Assembly (NCBI GenBank): GCA_947447395.1
Contig: CANFJH010000005.1
Span: 1-45,836 of the forward strand
Length of the DNA stretch: 45,836 bases
From: Microbacteriaceae bacterium
GTDB taxonomy: Bacteria; Actinomycetota; Actinomycetes; Actinomycetales; Microbacteriaceae
Reading direction: 5' to 3'
The notes below the pieces were generated by a model that ran no database searches, was not told where the DNA came from, and worked only from the letters and a program-made list of their open reading frames with translations. A program made the position numbers and the translations under genes. Shown here in pieces: positions 8,189 through 16,331 of the stretch. The first letter of the stretch is position 1, and each line of letters begins with the position of its first letter.

Positions 8189-9274
8189 ATGGCCGAGAAA
8201 AAGCTAACCACCAAAGTCGAATCGGGGCCTCGCCTGAAAATCGCTAACGCCTTTGAATTTGGTTTCCTAGGTGGCCTTGGAGTCCTGGCTGCCATCATGG
8301 TTGGCCAATCTCTAACCACGCTCGCCACGGTTTTGACTTACATGGCGGCGGCAATCTTCATTGCTCTTGGTTTGGATCCCCTAGTTAGAAAACTTGAACG
8401 GCGAGGACTAAATCGAAGTTCGTCGATTCTGATTGTGGTGCTATCGATCTTGGCAATCGCAACCGCACTGCTCGTTGCTGTTATCCCGACTGCCATCGAA
8501 GAGACCGGGATCTTGGTTAAATCGGCTCCAAGCCTTTTGAAAAATGTGAACAATCTTCCAATCGTGGAAACCCTAGATGGTCAATTTAATGGGGCAATTT
8601 CGAATGCCATTTCGGGTGTTGCCAGCTACCTAGCCGATGCCAAAAACTGGCCGCTGATGCTTGGCGGCGTTGTCCAGGTTGGGCTAAGCCTGGTGAACGG
8701 AATAGTTGGCTTCATCGTTATCGTGACTCTAAGCCTTTACTTCATGGCTTCACTGGGCAGGTTCAAGAAATTTGTCTATGCTCTAGTGCCAGCCACCCGT
8801 AGGTCCAGGTTCGAAGAGATATCCGAAGAAGTCGCCTCCTCAGTGGGGCGTTACGTAGGCGGTCAGGCAACTATTGCCAGCATCAACGCCGGCCTTGGAT
8901 TTGTGATGATGAGCATCATGGGTGTGCCTTACTCTATTGTTTTGGCTTTTTTCTGTTTCTTGCTGGCTCTAATCCCACTCGTAGGCGCAGTTTCTGGTGC
9001 CGCCTTGGTTACCTTAGTGTCCCTCACGGTCAGCCCAACCACCGCACTAATCGTAGGAATCTACTACCTCATCTACATGCAGGTTGAAGCCTATGTGATT
9101 AGCCCTCGGGTCATGAAGAAGGCAGTGGCTGTGCCAGGCGGCGTCGTAGTGGTTGCAGCAATGGCTGGCGGTGCTTTGCTCGGCATAATGGGCGCACTGG
9201 TTGCAATTCCAGTTGCTGCGTCTGTGATTTTAATTCTTCGCCAGGTTTGGATGCCTCGGCAGAACAAACTCTAA
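8189..9274 (+). CDS. AI-2E family transporter (membrane protein)
   Basis: The 361-residue polytopic protein has several hydrophobic segments (about 25-70, 83-105, 160-185, 225-330) and a central soluble-looking stretch, matching the AI-2E transporter family (PF01594). Family-like segments include VGGQATIASINAGLGF and the closing MAGGALLGIMGALVAIPVAA. Family members have been linked to autoinducer-2 export and, in some bacteria, Na+/H+ exchange; the substrate here cannot be told from sequence. The ATG at 8189 follows the coiled-coil gene by three bases. Its last four bases overlap the end of the convergent hydrolase gene. Confidence 0.88.
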   Translation: MAEKKLTTKVESGPRLKIANAFEFGFLGGLGVLAAIMVGQSLTTLATVLTYMAAAIFIALGLDPLVRKLERRGLNRSSSILIVVLSILAIATALLVAVIPTAIEETGILVKSAPSLLKNVNNLPIVETLDGQFNGAISNAISGVASYLADAKNWPLMLGGVVQVGLSLVNGIVGFIVIVTLSLYFMASLGRFKKFVYALVPATRRSRFEEISEEVASSVGRYVGGQATIASINAGLGFVMMSIMGVPYSIVLAFFCFLLALIPLVGAVSGAALVTLVSLTVSPTTALIVGIYYLIYMQVEAYVISPRVMKKAVAVPGGVVVVAAMAGGALLGIMGALVAIPVAASVILILRQVWMPRQNKL

Positions 9275-9993
9275 AGAGTTATAACTTCAGGCAGTGGGTA
9301 GCTGCCCGGATTAACGGCCCTGACGATTTCGTTCAAGACTCTTTTTGTAGCGGTTTCTCCAACCCAAAGATGCTTGGCGTCTTCGACGCCGATCACCTCG
9401 GCCTGAGCGATTACCGAAAAACGAACTTTCGCCTGATCTGGCTTCAGATAATCATCGAATTCGGGAACCAGAGCAATTACCCGTTTTCCGTTACCGGACC
9501 AACGTGCAAGCTCGGCTTCACTAGTTCGGTGAAGGGGCGGCGATAAAAGAATTGCACCGACAACAGGTTTATCAAAGCCGTACTTCAAAGTGATTTCCGT
9601 ACCGAAACTCCAACCCACAAGCCAAATATTCGGCAGGTTTCTAGAAATTGCGAAATCGATGGCGGCTTCCACATCTGCTTGCTCGGTGATACCTTCACCA
9701 AAAACGCCATCGCTGGTTCCCCGCGGTGAACTGGTGCCTCGAGTGTTGAAGCGAAGAACTGCCAAATCGGCAAGTTCCGGTAACCGGTTTGAAGCTTTTC
9801 TATAGATGTGTGAATCCATGAAGCCGCCGTGCGTTGGCAAGGGGTGAAAGGTTACCAAAGTAGCAACCGGTTCTCGCCCCGCCGGAAGCGCCAATTCACC
9901 GACCAGCGTCAGCCCATCGGAAGTTACAAAAGACACTTCTTCGCGGATCGCGGGTAATTCCACGCCGGATCGTATCTCGACGGTTTGATTCAA
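9271..9993 (-). CDS. Alpha/beta hydrolase
   Basis: The 240-residue protein is a compact alpha/beta hydrolase. The nucleophile elbow is GWSFGTE with Ser129. Asp180 or Asp181 (PEFDDYLKP) and His208 (DAKHLW) are at the right spacing for the rest of the triad. The segment TFHPLPTHGGFMDSHIY, with RFNTRGTSSPRG after it, matches the small dienelactone-hydrolase-like or CocE/NonD-like group seen across bacteria. There is no signal peptide, so it is cytoplasmic. Substrate unknown. The start is TTG (9991-9993), overlapping the previous stop by four bases (TTGA) and preceded by AAGGA, so it is coupled to the small zinc-site gene. Confidence 0.85.
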   Translation of the reverse strand: MNQTVEIRSGVELPAIREEVSFVTSDGLTLVGELALPAGREPVATLVTFHPLPTHGGFMDSHIYRKASNRLPELADLAVLRFNTRGTSSPRGTSDGVFGEGITEQADVEAAIDFAISRNLPNIWLVGWSFGTEITLKYGFDKPVVGAILLSPPLHRTSEAELARWSGNGKRVIALVPEFDDYLKPDQAKVRFSVIAQAEVIGVEDAKHLWVGETATKRVLNEIVRAVNPGSYPLPEVITL

Positions 9994-10286
9994 AGCAGTG
10001 TTCCTTGGAATTTAGACCAGCAGGTGGTGTGAAAATGACGCCGGGTGTCAACGCCGCGCACTTCGTCCCAAGCAACTAGGTGGCTGGTGCCTTGCAAAAT
10101 GCTTAGATGACAGTTTGGACAAATCCAGGACTTGTCTTCTTCCGCATTCCTGCCGGTAGTCGGTTGAACCACATAAACTGTGCCTCGTTTGCTTTCAGTG
10201 CGCCTTGAACCGAAACGTACCGATGCGATATTCAATTCTTCTGGCTCATCACGTTTTGAGCGCTTAGGGCGATTGGAACGAGGCAT
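9990..10286 (-). CDS. Small zinc-site protein, probable zinc-ribbon-like
   Basis: From the chosen ATG (10284-10286) the protein has 98 residues, begins MPRSNRPKRSKR and has a basic first third. Residues 56-89 carry Cys56, Cys59, His60, His69, His84, His86 and Cys89 (ICPNCH ... RRHFHTTCW), suggesting a structural zinc site. Homologs I recall in Microbacteriaceae carry uninformative names such as ATP/GTP-binding protein, though no P-loop is visible here. The start was chosen because it forms a TAATG overlap with the preceding transglycosylase gene; a start 42 bases upstream is possible but would lie inside that gene. Function unknown. The basic N-terminus would fit nucleic-acid binding, as inference only. 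Confidence 0.7.
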   Translation of the reverse strand: MPRSNRPKRSKRDEPEELNIASVRFGSRRTESKRGTVYVVQPTTGRNAEEDKSWICPNCHLSILQGTSHLVAWDEVRGVDTRRHFHTTCWSKFQGTLL

Positions 10287-10924
10287 TAGTACCAGTTGAG
10301 TTGATCTGAATGAGCCAATGCGCCGCAAGGAGCACTGTATCTACCGTGGATGTAGTTGAGTCCCCACACGATTTGAGTTTCCGGGTTTGTTAGCCAGTCA
10401 GGGCCAGCAGTTGCCATCTTGTTGCCAGGAAGAGCCTGCGGAATGCCATAGGCACCGGAGGAGGCGTTGTAGGCGTTAATTCGCCAGTTGGATTCGCGGT
10501 TCCATAGTTTGACGAGGCAAGAGTATTGATCCAGCCCCCAGCCGAAGGCTTTCATCTTGCTGTAGGCAATAGCCTGCACGGTGTCTTTTGCCGGAACCGA
10601 GGCAGCTTCAACGAACACCTTGCTGACTTCGGAACCACTGAGGACGTTGTATCCTCCGCGCGTAATTTGCACAGTCGCAACGGGTTGCTGGCCAGAATCA
10701 AAGTAATTCACGTAATCGGTTTCGGCTGCGTTCGCTGCCAAGGTTCCTGAATAGGGATCAACCACCGTTACTAATACCAAAGCAGCGCTTAGAGCCAAGC
10801 CCCAAGCTCGCTTAGTTGGAACACTGTCCAAGATGTTTGAAATGCCAGATTTTTGAGCGAAGTTACTTAAAGGCGAAGCGATATGGCTTCCGAGAGTCTG
10901 ACGATCAGCCGCGTGACGACCCAT
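10286..10924 (-). CDS. Secreted lytic transglycosylase-like protein (SLT fold)
   Basis: The 212 residues carry a hydrophobic N-terminal segment (about 39-56) after a long polar leader, ending near TLAANAAETD, so the product is exported or anchored outside. The C-terminal domain (about 118-212) has SLT/RPF hallmarks: catalytic Glu144 in LWNRESNW, the SGAYGIPQALPGNKM motif and a GLNYIHGRY helix. Cys136 and Cys200 could form a disulfide. Such enzymes cleave peptidoglycan between MurNAc and GlcNAc during growth or resuscitation. A strong GGAGGTG sits six bases before the ATG. Downstream genes follow by TAATG and TTGA overlaps, making a three-gene unit. Confidence 0.87.
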   Translation of the reverse strand: MGRHAADRQTLGSHIASPLSNFAQKSGISNILDSVPTKRAWGLALSAALVLVTVVDPYSGTLAANAAETDYVNYFDSGQQPVATVQITRGGYNVLSGSEVSKVFVEAASVPAKDTVQAIAYSKMKAFGWGLDQYSCLVKLWNRESNWRINAYNASSGAYGIPQALPGNKMATAGPDWLTNPETQIVWGLNYIHGRYSAPCGALAHSDQLNWY

Positions 10925-11000
10925 CTGACACCTCCAAGCTCAAATTCACAACAACTATCAAGTTTAGTTTGCGGGATGATGTAAAACTAGCCCCCAAAAT

Positions 11001-11735
11001 CTAAGGCAGGGCCTCCTTTGGGCAGGTTCCAAGGACTCTCAAAATCGATGATTTCTCTGTAGCAGTTACCCAAAGGCGGTACTTTCGCTTTACCGAGAGT
11101 TGACGCGCAACGTATTTGCACTGGTATGCGGTTCTTGGAAGAAAACTCGCGGCATCGCCATCGCTTTTCGATTCATTGGTGGGCCCATCAACGGCCAATA
11201 GGTTCAAAGGGTCGTTTGCCAGCTGAAAGCGGGCGGTAGGGCTTAACTTTTGCGCTCCAGTGACCCAGGCGTTACTTAGAGCCACAACATGGTCAATTTG
11301 AACCGCCAGCGACGTCTTTACTCCTCTGACGAAATGGATGGTAGCACCCGTATATGGATCGGAGAGAGTTCCCGTTGCTACCAGGCACCAACTACTGGAC
11401 TTTCTGGAGATGTTGGTTAAATCGCGCATCAGAATGTAGTTCCGAAGATCGCAAGAATGTCCGCTAACTCTGATCTTCCCCCAGCCAGCTGAAAACTTTG
11501 ACCTAGTATAGCCCTTGTGGCTCACCCAAGCCTTTGGCACTAGTTTCTTGGCGTATACCAAGGCATTGGTGCTAGAACTCGCTGTAAGGGTTGTGTGAGT
11601 CGGCTGGTTGGCTACGGCTGTTGTCGTTGAAGCCATACTGAGGAATAGGGTTGACGATAACAGGAGGCCCAAAACGACGCGTTTGCAGGTACTCCACCAA
11701 CCGTTCGATATAAGAATCGACCTGTGATTCAACAT
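11001..11735 (-). CDS. Secreted HNH (DUF1524-like) nuclease
   Basis: The product is 244 residues from ATG 11735. The N-terminus gives a plausible signal peptide: Lys18/Arg19, hydrophobic 20-34, and a cleavage region near STTTAVANQ. The catalytic region matches the actinobacterial DUF1524 HNH pattern: IDHVVALSNAW (His149), then NDPLNLLAVDGPTNESKSDG (175-194) and FLPR. Four cysteines (95, 117, 206, 238) fit disulfides in an extracellular enzyme. Likely role: degrading extracellular DNA or RNA for nutrients or uptake. Start choice matters. ATG 11735 has GGGGAGG just upstream but lies inside the DivIVA-motif gene (164-base overlap). ATG 11636 would lose the signal peptide, and a longer start at 11804 is less likely. 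Confidence 0.78.
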   Translation of the reverse strand: MLNHRSILISNGWWSTCKRVVLGLLLSSTLFLSMASTTTAVANQPTHTTLTASSSTNALVYAKKLVPKAWVSHKGYTRSKFSAGWGKIRVSGHSCDLRNYILMRDLTNISRKSSSWCLVATGTLSDPYTGATIHFVRGVKTSLAVQIDHVVALSNAWVTGAQKLSPTARFQLANDPLNLLAVDGPTNESKSDGDAASFLPRTAYQCKYVARQLSVKRKYRLWVTATEKSSILRVLGTCPKEALP

Positions 11736-12210
11736 AGCCTCCCCGCTTGACTTTGAAGGTAATCGATCGAACTTGATCGATGAACAAAGATTCTTGACCC
11801 TCAAGAAATTCTTGAATGAGCAGCATCAAGACATCTACCTCTTGGCGAGAGTAACCCACGCCTGCGACACCCATGCGACTGAAGCGACGATTATTCGGAC
11901 GATGTACTCGACCAAGCAGCAAAGTCCGCAAATCGGCAAGGCTGGTGCCTGAAAGCGATGCACCGGAATTCAAGTCACGGTTCAATTCACGCTCAGCAAA
12001 TGAATCCTGAAGCTTGTCGATTGCCGAATCCACAGCCGCCGGGTCATAACCACCCTTGACCATGGTGAATTTTTGAGTGGTAATCCCCCGCCAGTCAAGA
12101 ATCCGAGACGACAGATTGTTGTATTGGTCCCTCGCTAAAACAATGAATGCATCAACTTCTTCTGGCGCATAACCAAGTTTGCGTTTTCCAACATTCTCAA
12201 AGGCTGACAT
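11572..12210 (-). CDS. Protein with four DivIVA-type motifs
   Basis: The 212-residue soluble protein carries four copies of the DivIVA N-terminal signature GY-x5-VD: LGYAPEEVDAF (12-22), GGYDPAAVDSA (53-63), GVGYSRQEVDVL (117-128) and GGYVESQVDSY (157-167). They form two pairs separated by a linker (about 75-110). A Pro/Asn/Ser-rich tail (181-212) follows. Core DivIVA has one such motif and a long coiled coil; this protein lacks the long coil. Actinobacterial DivIVA-domain proteins beside cdsA are familiar to me, but their job is unclear; binding to curved membrane or partner DivIVA at growth sites is inferred. Its ATG lies eight bases after the cdsA stop. Its 3' end overlaps the start of the nuclease gene. 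Confidence 0.82.
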   Translation of the reverse strand: MSAFENVGKRKLGYAPEEVDAFIVLARDQYNNLSSRILDWRGITTQKFTMVKGGYDPAAVDSAIDKLQDSFAERELNRDLNSGASLSGTSLADLRTLLLGRVHRPNNRRFSRMGVAGVGYSRQEVDVLMLLIQEFLEGQESLFIDQVRSITFKVKRGGYVESQVDSYIERLVEYLQTRRFGPPVIVNPIPQYGFNDNSRSQPADSHNPYSEF

Positions 12211-12218
12211 GGTTCTCC

Positions 12219-13067
12219 TTAGAATCCAAAAATGGTTACGAAGACGTAGGTAACTAGAGCCGCAGGTAGCAACGAATCCAGGCGATCCATAATTCCACCA
12301 TGACCAGGCAACAGCGATGACATGTCCTTGATGCCGAGGTCTCGTTTGATCAAAGATTCGGCCAGGTCACCGAACACGGCAGCGAGAATTAGAATCGCGG
12401 CCAAAATGAGCCCCGCCCACCACGGCTTGTGAGCCACTAAAACCACAAGACCAACGCTCGACGTCACACCAGCAATAATCGACGCAAGCAACCCCTCCCA
12501 GGTCTTTTTAGGGCTAACGCCAGGCGCCAACTTGTGCTTGCCCAGCTTCCGACCAACCAAATAGCCAGACGTATCGATCAGGGCGACCGGAACCACAAAA
12601 CAAAGAACCCAAGCCGAATCGTGTTTCAGAAGAAGAATAGAAAACGAGAGAGTCAGCGGGAGGTAAATAATGAGAAATGCGGCTGCGGCTAGATCTCGAA
12701 TTGTGTCAGAGAAAGTCTGCTCAACGCTTCGTCGCTTCTCCCAGAGAATGTGAACCAACCGCCAAACCATGAGAGCCAAGGAAGTTGCCAGAGTGAAGCC
12801 CCACTGACCAACGACGCCCCAGTAGTAGGTGGCCGGCATGATTAATACCGATCCCACGACGGCTGGAACTCTAGGCACATACCAGTCCTTCTGGCGAAGC
12901 GCAGTTGAAAGTTCCCAAGCGCCAAAACCAATCGCTGTGGCTACGAGAACGATGAAGAGTTCTTTAACAATCAGAATCGAGAGTAAAAATGCGACACCCA
13001 AAAGTAGCCCGTAGAAAACGGACTTGGAGAGACTGCGCCCTGCCTCTTGACCCTGATTGGTAGCCAC
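12219..13067 (-). CDS. cdsA: Phosphatidate cytidylyltransferase CdsA
   Basis: CdsA makes CDP-diacylglycerol from phosphatidic acid and CTP, the branch point for membrane phospholipids. The 282 residues are largely hydrophobic with about eight membrane segments. Signature elements include LIDTSGYLVGRKLGKH (about 163-178), SPKKTWEG (185-192) and the C-terminal CDS motif at about 233-264 (GDLAESLIKRDLG ... PGHGGIMDRLDS), with the acidic residues that bind metal and CTP. The start is GTG (13065-13067) sharing one base with the frr stop (TAGTG), so it is translationally coupled to frr. The order pyrH-frr-cdsA is common in bacteria. Confidence 0.95.
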   Translation of the reverse strand: MATNQGQEAGRSLSKSVFYGLLLGVAFLLSILIVKELFIVLVATAIGFGAWELSTALRQKDWYVPRVPAVVGSVLIMPATYYWGVVGQWGFTLATSLALMVWRLVHILWEKRRSVEQTFSDTIRDLAAAAFLIIYLPLTLSFSILLLKHDSAWVLCFVVPVALIDTSGYLVGRKLGKHKLAPGVSPKKTWEGLLASIIAGVTSSVGLVVLVAHKPWWAGLILAAILILAAVFGDLAESLIKRDLGIKDMSSLLPGHGGIMDRLDSLLPAALVTYVFVTIFGF

Positions 13068-13627
13068 TAGACCTCGAGGAGCTCTGCTTCTTTGCGCTTC
13101 AACGCTTCGTCGATTGCATCAACGTGCGCCTTAGTAAGTGCGTCAAGTTCCTTTTCAGCGCGAGCAAGGTCGTCTTCGCCAGCTCCGCCGTCCTTCTTCA
13201 AGGCAGACAGGTCATCGTTGCCCTTGCGACGAATGTTACGAATCGAAACGCGAGCGTCCTCGGCCTTAGCCTTAACTAACTTCACGTACTCTTTGCGACG
13301 CTCTTCGGTTAGGTCTGGAAGAGAAGCACGGATGCTGTTGCCGTCATTGTTCACGGTTGCACCAAGATTAGGCTCGTCGCGAATGGCCTTTTCGATAGCG
13401 ATTAGTGCACTCTTATCGTATGGAGTGATGTTTAGAGTACGAGCTTCTAGGTTCTGCATCGAGCAAAGCTGACCCAGCGGGGTTCCGGTGCCGTAGTAGT
13501 CGACCACTATCTTTTGGAACATTGCAGGGTTTGCGCGACCGGTACGAACCGACGAAAAGTCATCCTTGGCTGCTTCGACAGCTTTATCCATCTTGTCTTT
13601 GGTGGTCGCAATAATTTCCGAAATCAT
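13067..13627 (-). CDS. frr: Ribosome recycling factor
   Basis: RRF works with EF-G to split the post-termination ribosome. The length (186 residues) and sequence are typical: the N-terminal helix with [24 protein letters not shown], the GTPLGQLC turn, ITPYD, and the C-terminal helices with [29 protein letters not shown]-type residues at about 115-145. GAGGAGAAA lies just before the ATG at 13625-13627. pyrH ends 27 bases upstream and cdsA starts on the stop codon, so the gene is in the middle of an operon. Confidence 0.97.
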   Translation of the reverse strand: MISEIIATTKDKMDKAVEAAKDDFSSVRTGRANPAMFQKIVVDYYGTGTPLGQLCSMQNLEARTLNITPYDKSALIAIEKAIRDEPNLGATVNNDGNSIRASLPDLTEERRKEYVKLVKAKAEDARVSIRNIRRKGNDDLSALKKDGGAGEDDLARAEKELDALTKAHVDAIDEALKRKEAELLEV

Positions 13628-13654
13628 GGTTTCTCCTCGATTATTAAAAAGTTT

Positions 13655-14362
13655 TTAGGCCGAAACGAAAGTTCCGATGGCCTTGCCCTTAATGGCGTCG
13701 GTGATGTTGTTTTTACCCTGCATACCGAAGACACGCATTGGCATTTTGTTATCCATGCACAGGCTAAAAGCGGTAGCGTCAACGACTTTGAGCCCCTGAA
13801 CCAGAGCTTCCTGGTAGCTTATCTTTTCAAGGCGCTTGGCCTTAGGGTCTTTCTTTGGGTCCGCCGAATAAACGCCGTCGACACCGTTCTTGGCAACCAA
13901 AACTTCATCCGCCTTGATTTCCAATGCGCGCTGGGCTGCAACTGTGTCGGTTGAGAAGTAAGGCATGCCAGCACCGGCGCCGAAAATAACCACACGACCC
14001 TTTTCTAGATGGCGAATTGCACGAAGTGGAATATAAGGCTCGGTAACCTGAGCCATGGTGATAGCTGACTGCACGCGAGTGTCAACACCTGCCTGCTCTA
14101 GGAAGTCCTGCAAGGCCAGAGCATTCATGACGGTACCGAGCATACCCATGTAGTCTGCGCGCGAACGGTCCATTCCTCGCTGTGAAAGTTCTGCACCACG
14201 AAAGAAGTTTCCGCCACCAACAACGATTGCAATTTCGGTGGTTTTTGCACCTTCGGCAATTTCTTTCGCGAAGGCGGCTACATAATCGGGATTCACTCCA
14301 AGAGTGCCTCCACCGAACGCCTCACCCGAAAGTTTCAATAAAACTCGACGCTTGTGTGCCAT
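13655..14362 (-). CDS. pyrH: Uridylate kinase PyrH
   Basis: PyrH phosphorylates UMP to UDP. The 235 residues show the amino-acid-kinase fold: [13 protein letters not shown] at the N-terminus (phosphate binding), [37 protein letters not shown] and [15 protein letters not shown]. All are characteristic of bacterial hexameric UMP kinase. AGGAGG lies six bases before the ATG at 14360-14362. A weak terminator-like hairpin separates it from tsf, so pyrH may have its own promoter in the short gap or rely on readthrough. frr follows 27 bases on. Confidence 0.97.
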   Translation of the reverse strand: MAHKRRVLLKLSGEAFGGGTLGVNPDYVAAFAKEIAEGAKTTEIAIVVGGGNFFRGAELSQRGMDRSRADYMGMLGTVMNALALQDFLEQAGVDTRVQSAITMAQVTEPYIPLRAIRHLEKGRVVIFGAGAGMPYFSTDTVAAQRALEIKADEVLVAKNGVDGVYSADPKKDPKAKRLEKISYQEALVQGLKVVDATAFSLCMDNKMPMRVFGMQGKNNITDAIKGKAIGTFVSA

Positions 14363-14395
14363 GGCTTCCTCCTACATCCATACTAGGCGGGCAAA

Positions 14396-14429
14396 GGAAA
14401 AGGCCCGACCGTTTTGGCCGAGCCTTTCC
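14396..14429 (-). terminator. Weak intrinsic terminator between tsf and pyrH
   Basis: An imperfect GC-rich inverted repeat (GGAAAGGCTCGGCC against GGTCGGGCCTTTTCC on the minus strand) begins 12 bases after the tsf stop. It is followed only by a short T stretch, so it is at best a partial terminator allowing readthrough into pyrH. Confidence 0.5.
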
Positions 14430-14441
14430 AGAAATTTTGCT

Positions 14442-15269
14442 TTATGCGCCTACGCGGAAACGTACGAACGCAGCAACCTCTAGACCGGCGTTCTCAAGCA
14501 CCTTGGCAACCGACAACTTGTTGTCCTTTGCGAAGTCCTGCTCAAGTAGAACGTTTTCCTTGAAGAAGCCAGTCACGCGGCCTTCCACGATCTTCGAAAG
14601 GGCAGCTTCTGGCTTTCCTTCGTTACGTGCGGTCTCTTCAGCGATGCGACGCTCAGTTGCAACAACATCTGCATCCACGTCGTCACGGGTTAGGTGAGCT
14701 GGTGAGAAAGCAGCGATGTGAACTGCAACGTCGTGAGCGGTTTCGTCGTCGTTACCTGAGTAAGCAACTAGCACGCCAACCTGTGGAGGTAGATCCTTGC
14801 TGGTGCGGTGTAGGTAAGCGTCAACCTTTGCGCCCTCAACAGTAGCCACGCGGCGAAGTTCAACCTTCTCGCCCATGATTGCTGCTTCGTCGTTGATTGC
14901 ATCGGCAACTGACTTGCCGCCCAGGTTGGCAGCAAGTGCGGCCTCTAGGTCCTTGGCGCCAGCAGCAGAAATTGCGTCAGCGATCGACTCTGAAAGTGCA
15001 ACGAACTTTTCTGCCTTAGCAACGAAGTCGGTCTCACAAGCAAGCTCGATTAGGTAACCGGTTCCGCCAACAACACGAGCAACGATTAGACCGTTGCTGG
15101 TGGTGCGACCTTCACGCTTGGTAACACCCTTTAGACCCTTGAGGCGAAGAACCTCCATGGCCTTGTCGCCGTCGCCATTGGCTTCGTCGAGAGCGTTCTT
15201 GCAGTCCATCATGCCAGCGCCTGAACGCTCGCGTAGGGCCTTTACGTCTGCTGCGGTGTAGTTCGCCAT
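14442..15269 (-). CDS. tsf: Elongation factor Ts
   Basis: EF-Ts exchanges GDP on EF-Tu. The 275 residues contain the N-terminal UBA-like module with the family signature [16 protein letters not shown] (13-28), [13 protein letters not shown]-like residues (74-84) and a two-part dimerisation core. The C-terminal coiled region ([24 protein letters not shown]) is also typical. Its ATG shares one base with the rpsB stop (TAATG), giving tight coupling. The gene uses CTA for leucine often, as does rpsB. A weak terminator-like hairpin follows. Confidence 0.97.
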   Translation of the reverse strand: MANYTAADVKALRERSGAGMMDCKNALDEANGDGDKAMEVLRLKGLKGVTKREGRTTSNGLIVARVVGGTGYLIELACETDFVAKAEKFVALSESIADAISAAGAKDLEAALAANLGGKSVADAINDEAAIMGEKVELRRVATVEGAKVDAYLHRTSKDLPPQVGVLVAYSGNDDETAHDVAVHIAAFSPAHLTRDDVDADVVATERRIAEETARNEGKPEAALSKIVEGRVTGFFKENVLLEQDFAKDNKLSVAKVLENAGLEVAAFVRFRVGA

Positions 15270-16087
15270 TACTCTGCGTCCTTCTCTGCTGGAGCGACCT
15301 CGGCAACAACTTCAGCGACTGGCGCTGCTGCTGGCGCATCGGTGCTTAGTAGTTCCTGCTCCCACTCGGCTAGCGGCTCAACCTCTTCAGGCTTAGAGTG
15401 CTTGGCCTTTAGACCCTCAGCAACTGCATCTGCAATCACACGGGTTAGTAGGGCGATTGAACGAATTGCGTCGTCGTTTCCAGGAATACCAATGGTGACC
15501 TCATCTGGGTCACAGTTGGTGTCTAGGATTCCGATAACTGGAATTCCAAGCTTCTTAGCTTCGGTGATTGCTAGGTGTTCCTTATTGGTGTCAACGACCC
15601 ATAGAGCCGAAGGCTGACGAGAAACGTTACGAATACCACCAAGTGACTTCTCTAGCTTGTCCTTTTCACGGCGAAGAATAAGCAGTTCCTTCTTGGTTAG
15701 ACCGGTCTTGGTCGCACCCGAGAAGTCCATGACCTCAAGTTCCTTTAGGCGAGTTAGTCGCTTCTGGATGGTCTGGAAGTTAGTCAAAAGACCACCCAAC
15801 CAACGCTCGTTGATGTATGGCTGGCCAACGCGCTGTGCCTGAGAAGCGATTGCTTCCTGAGCCTGCTTCTTGGTACCAACGAACATGATCGAACCACCGG
15901 CTGCTACTAGGTCCTTAACGAACGAGTAAGCCTGGTCGATGTGGGTTAGAGACTTCTGAAGGTCAATGATGTAGATGCCAGAGCGGTCGGTCAAGATGAA
16001 ACGCTTCATCTTTGGGTTCCAACGACGGGTCTGGTGCCCGAAGTGCACGCCGCTGTCAAGCATTTCGCGCATTGTTACTACTGCCAT
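15269..16087 (-). CDS. rpsB: 30S ribosomal protein S2
   Basis: S2 binds the 30S head-body junction. The product is 272 residues. The core has [22 protein letters not shown] at its start, [22 protein letters not shown], and [15 protein letters not shown] near 180, all standard S2 landmarks. A tail of about 35 residues rich in Ala/Glu/Val/Pro follows (from about 238), as in many actinobacteria. AAGGAG lies nine bases before the ATG. Upstream is a leader of about 107 bases with several hairpins behind a good promoter (separate entries). Confidence 0.98.
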   Translation of the reverse strand: MAVVTMREMLDSGVHFGHQTRRWNPKMKRFILTDRSGIYIIDLQKSLTHIDQAYSFVKDLVAAGGSIMFVGTKKQAQEAIASQAQRVGQPYINERWLGGLLTNFQTIQKRLTRLKELEVMDFSGATKTGLTKKELLILRREKDKLEKSLGGIRNVSRQPSALWVVDTNKEHLAITEAKKLGIPVIGILDTNCDPDEVTIGIPGNDDAIRSIALLTRVIADAVAEGLKAKHSKPEEVEPLAEWEQELLSTDAPAAAPVAEVVAEVAPAEKDAE

Positions 16088-16104
16088 GGCAGTTTCTCCT
16101 TATT

Positions 16105-16189
16105 GGCACTCGAAAGTGCCACTCAGTTAATTGCTTCCGGCGGTTGCCGGTCACACCTGGTGTCGCATCGAAAACGACCAGCAAGCTGG
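16105..16189 (-). promoter_or_regulatory. Structured 5' leader of rpsB (possible S2 autoregulatory site)
   Basis: Three short perfect stems lie between the promoter and the rpsB ribosome binding site. GGCACT/AGTGCC closes a TTCG loop (16105-16120), directly before AAGGAG. CCGGC/GCCGG is at 16137-16150. CCAG/CTGG is at 16178-16189. A further ACACC/GGTGT palindrome lies at 16153-16163. S2 represses its own mRNA through the 5' leader in E. coli; that this leader does the same is inference. Confidence 0.5.
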
Positions 16190-16200
16190 ACCGAGTGGTT

Positions 16201-16229
16201 ATTCGATGGGATTCGACACGCGAAGTCAA
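16201..16229 (-). promoter_or_regulatory. Sigma-70-type promoter for rpsB-tsf
   Basis: The minus strand reads TTGACT (16224-16229), a 17-base spacer, then TCGAAT (16201-16206). Spacing is ideal and the -35 has five of six consensus bases. Transcription would start near 16194, about 107 bases before the rpsB ATG. Confidence 0.6.
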
Positions 16230-16331
16230 CGCCTAAACGTTGCTATCTATAGCCTAACAGCGATATCCAGGAGTTTTCCACCGTTTTGAGTTGGATGCCA
16301 TTATGTGATTCCTTGGCAGCAGGATTGAATA

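Noticed and set aside
9990-10328. Longer version of the small zinc-site protein starting at 10328
   Set aside because: It would overlap the transglycosylase gene by 43 bases; the ATG at 10286 gives the TAATG overlap used throughout this region and a conserved-looking MPRSNRP start.
13514-13954. 146-residue plus-strand frame across frr and pyrH
   Set aside because: It spans two intact essential genes on the other strand and shows no domain or start signal.
14182-14697. 171-residue plus-strand frame across pyrH and tsf
   Set aside because: Antisense to conserved parts of both genes, and it runs through the terminator-like hairpin; composition is Arg/Ser-rich and not protein-like.
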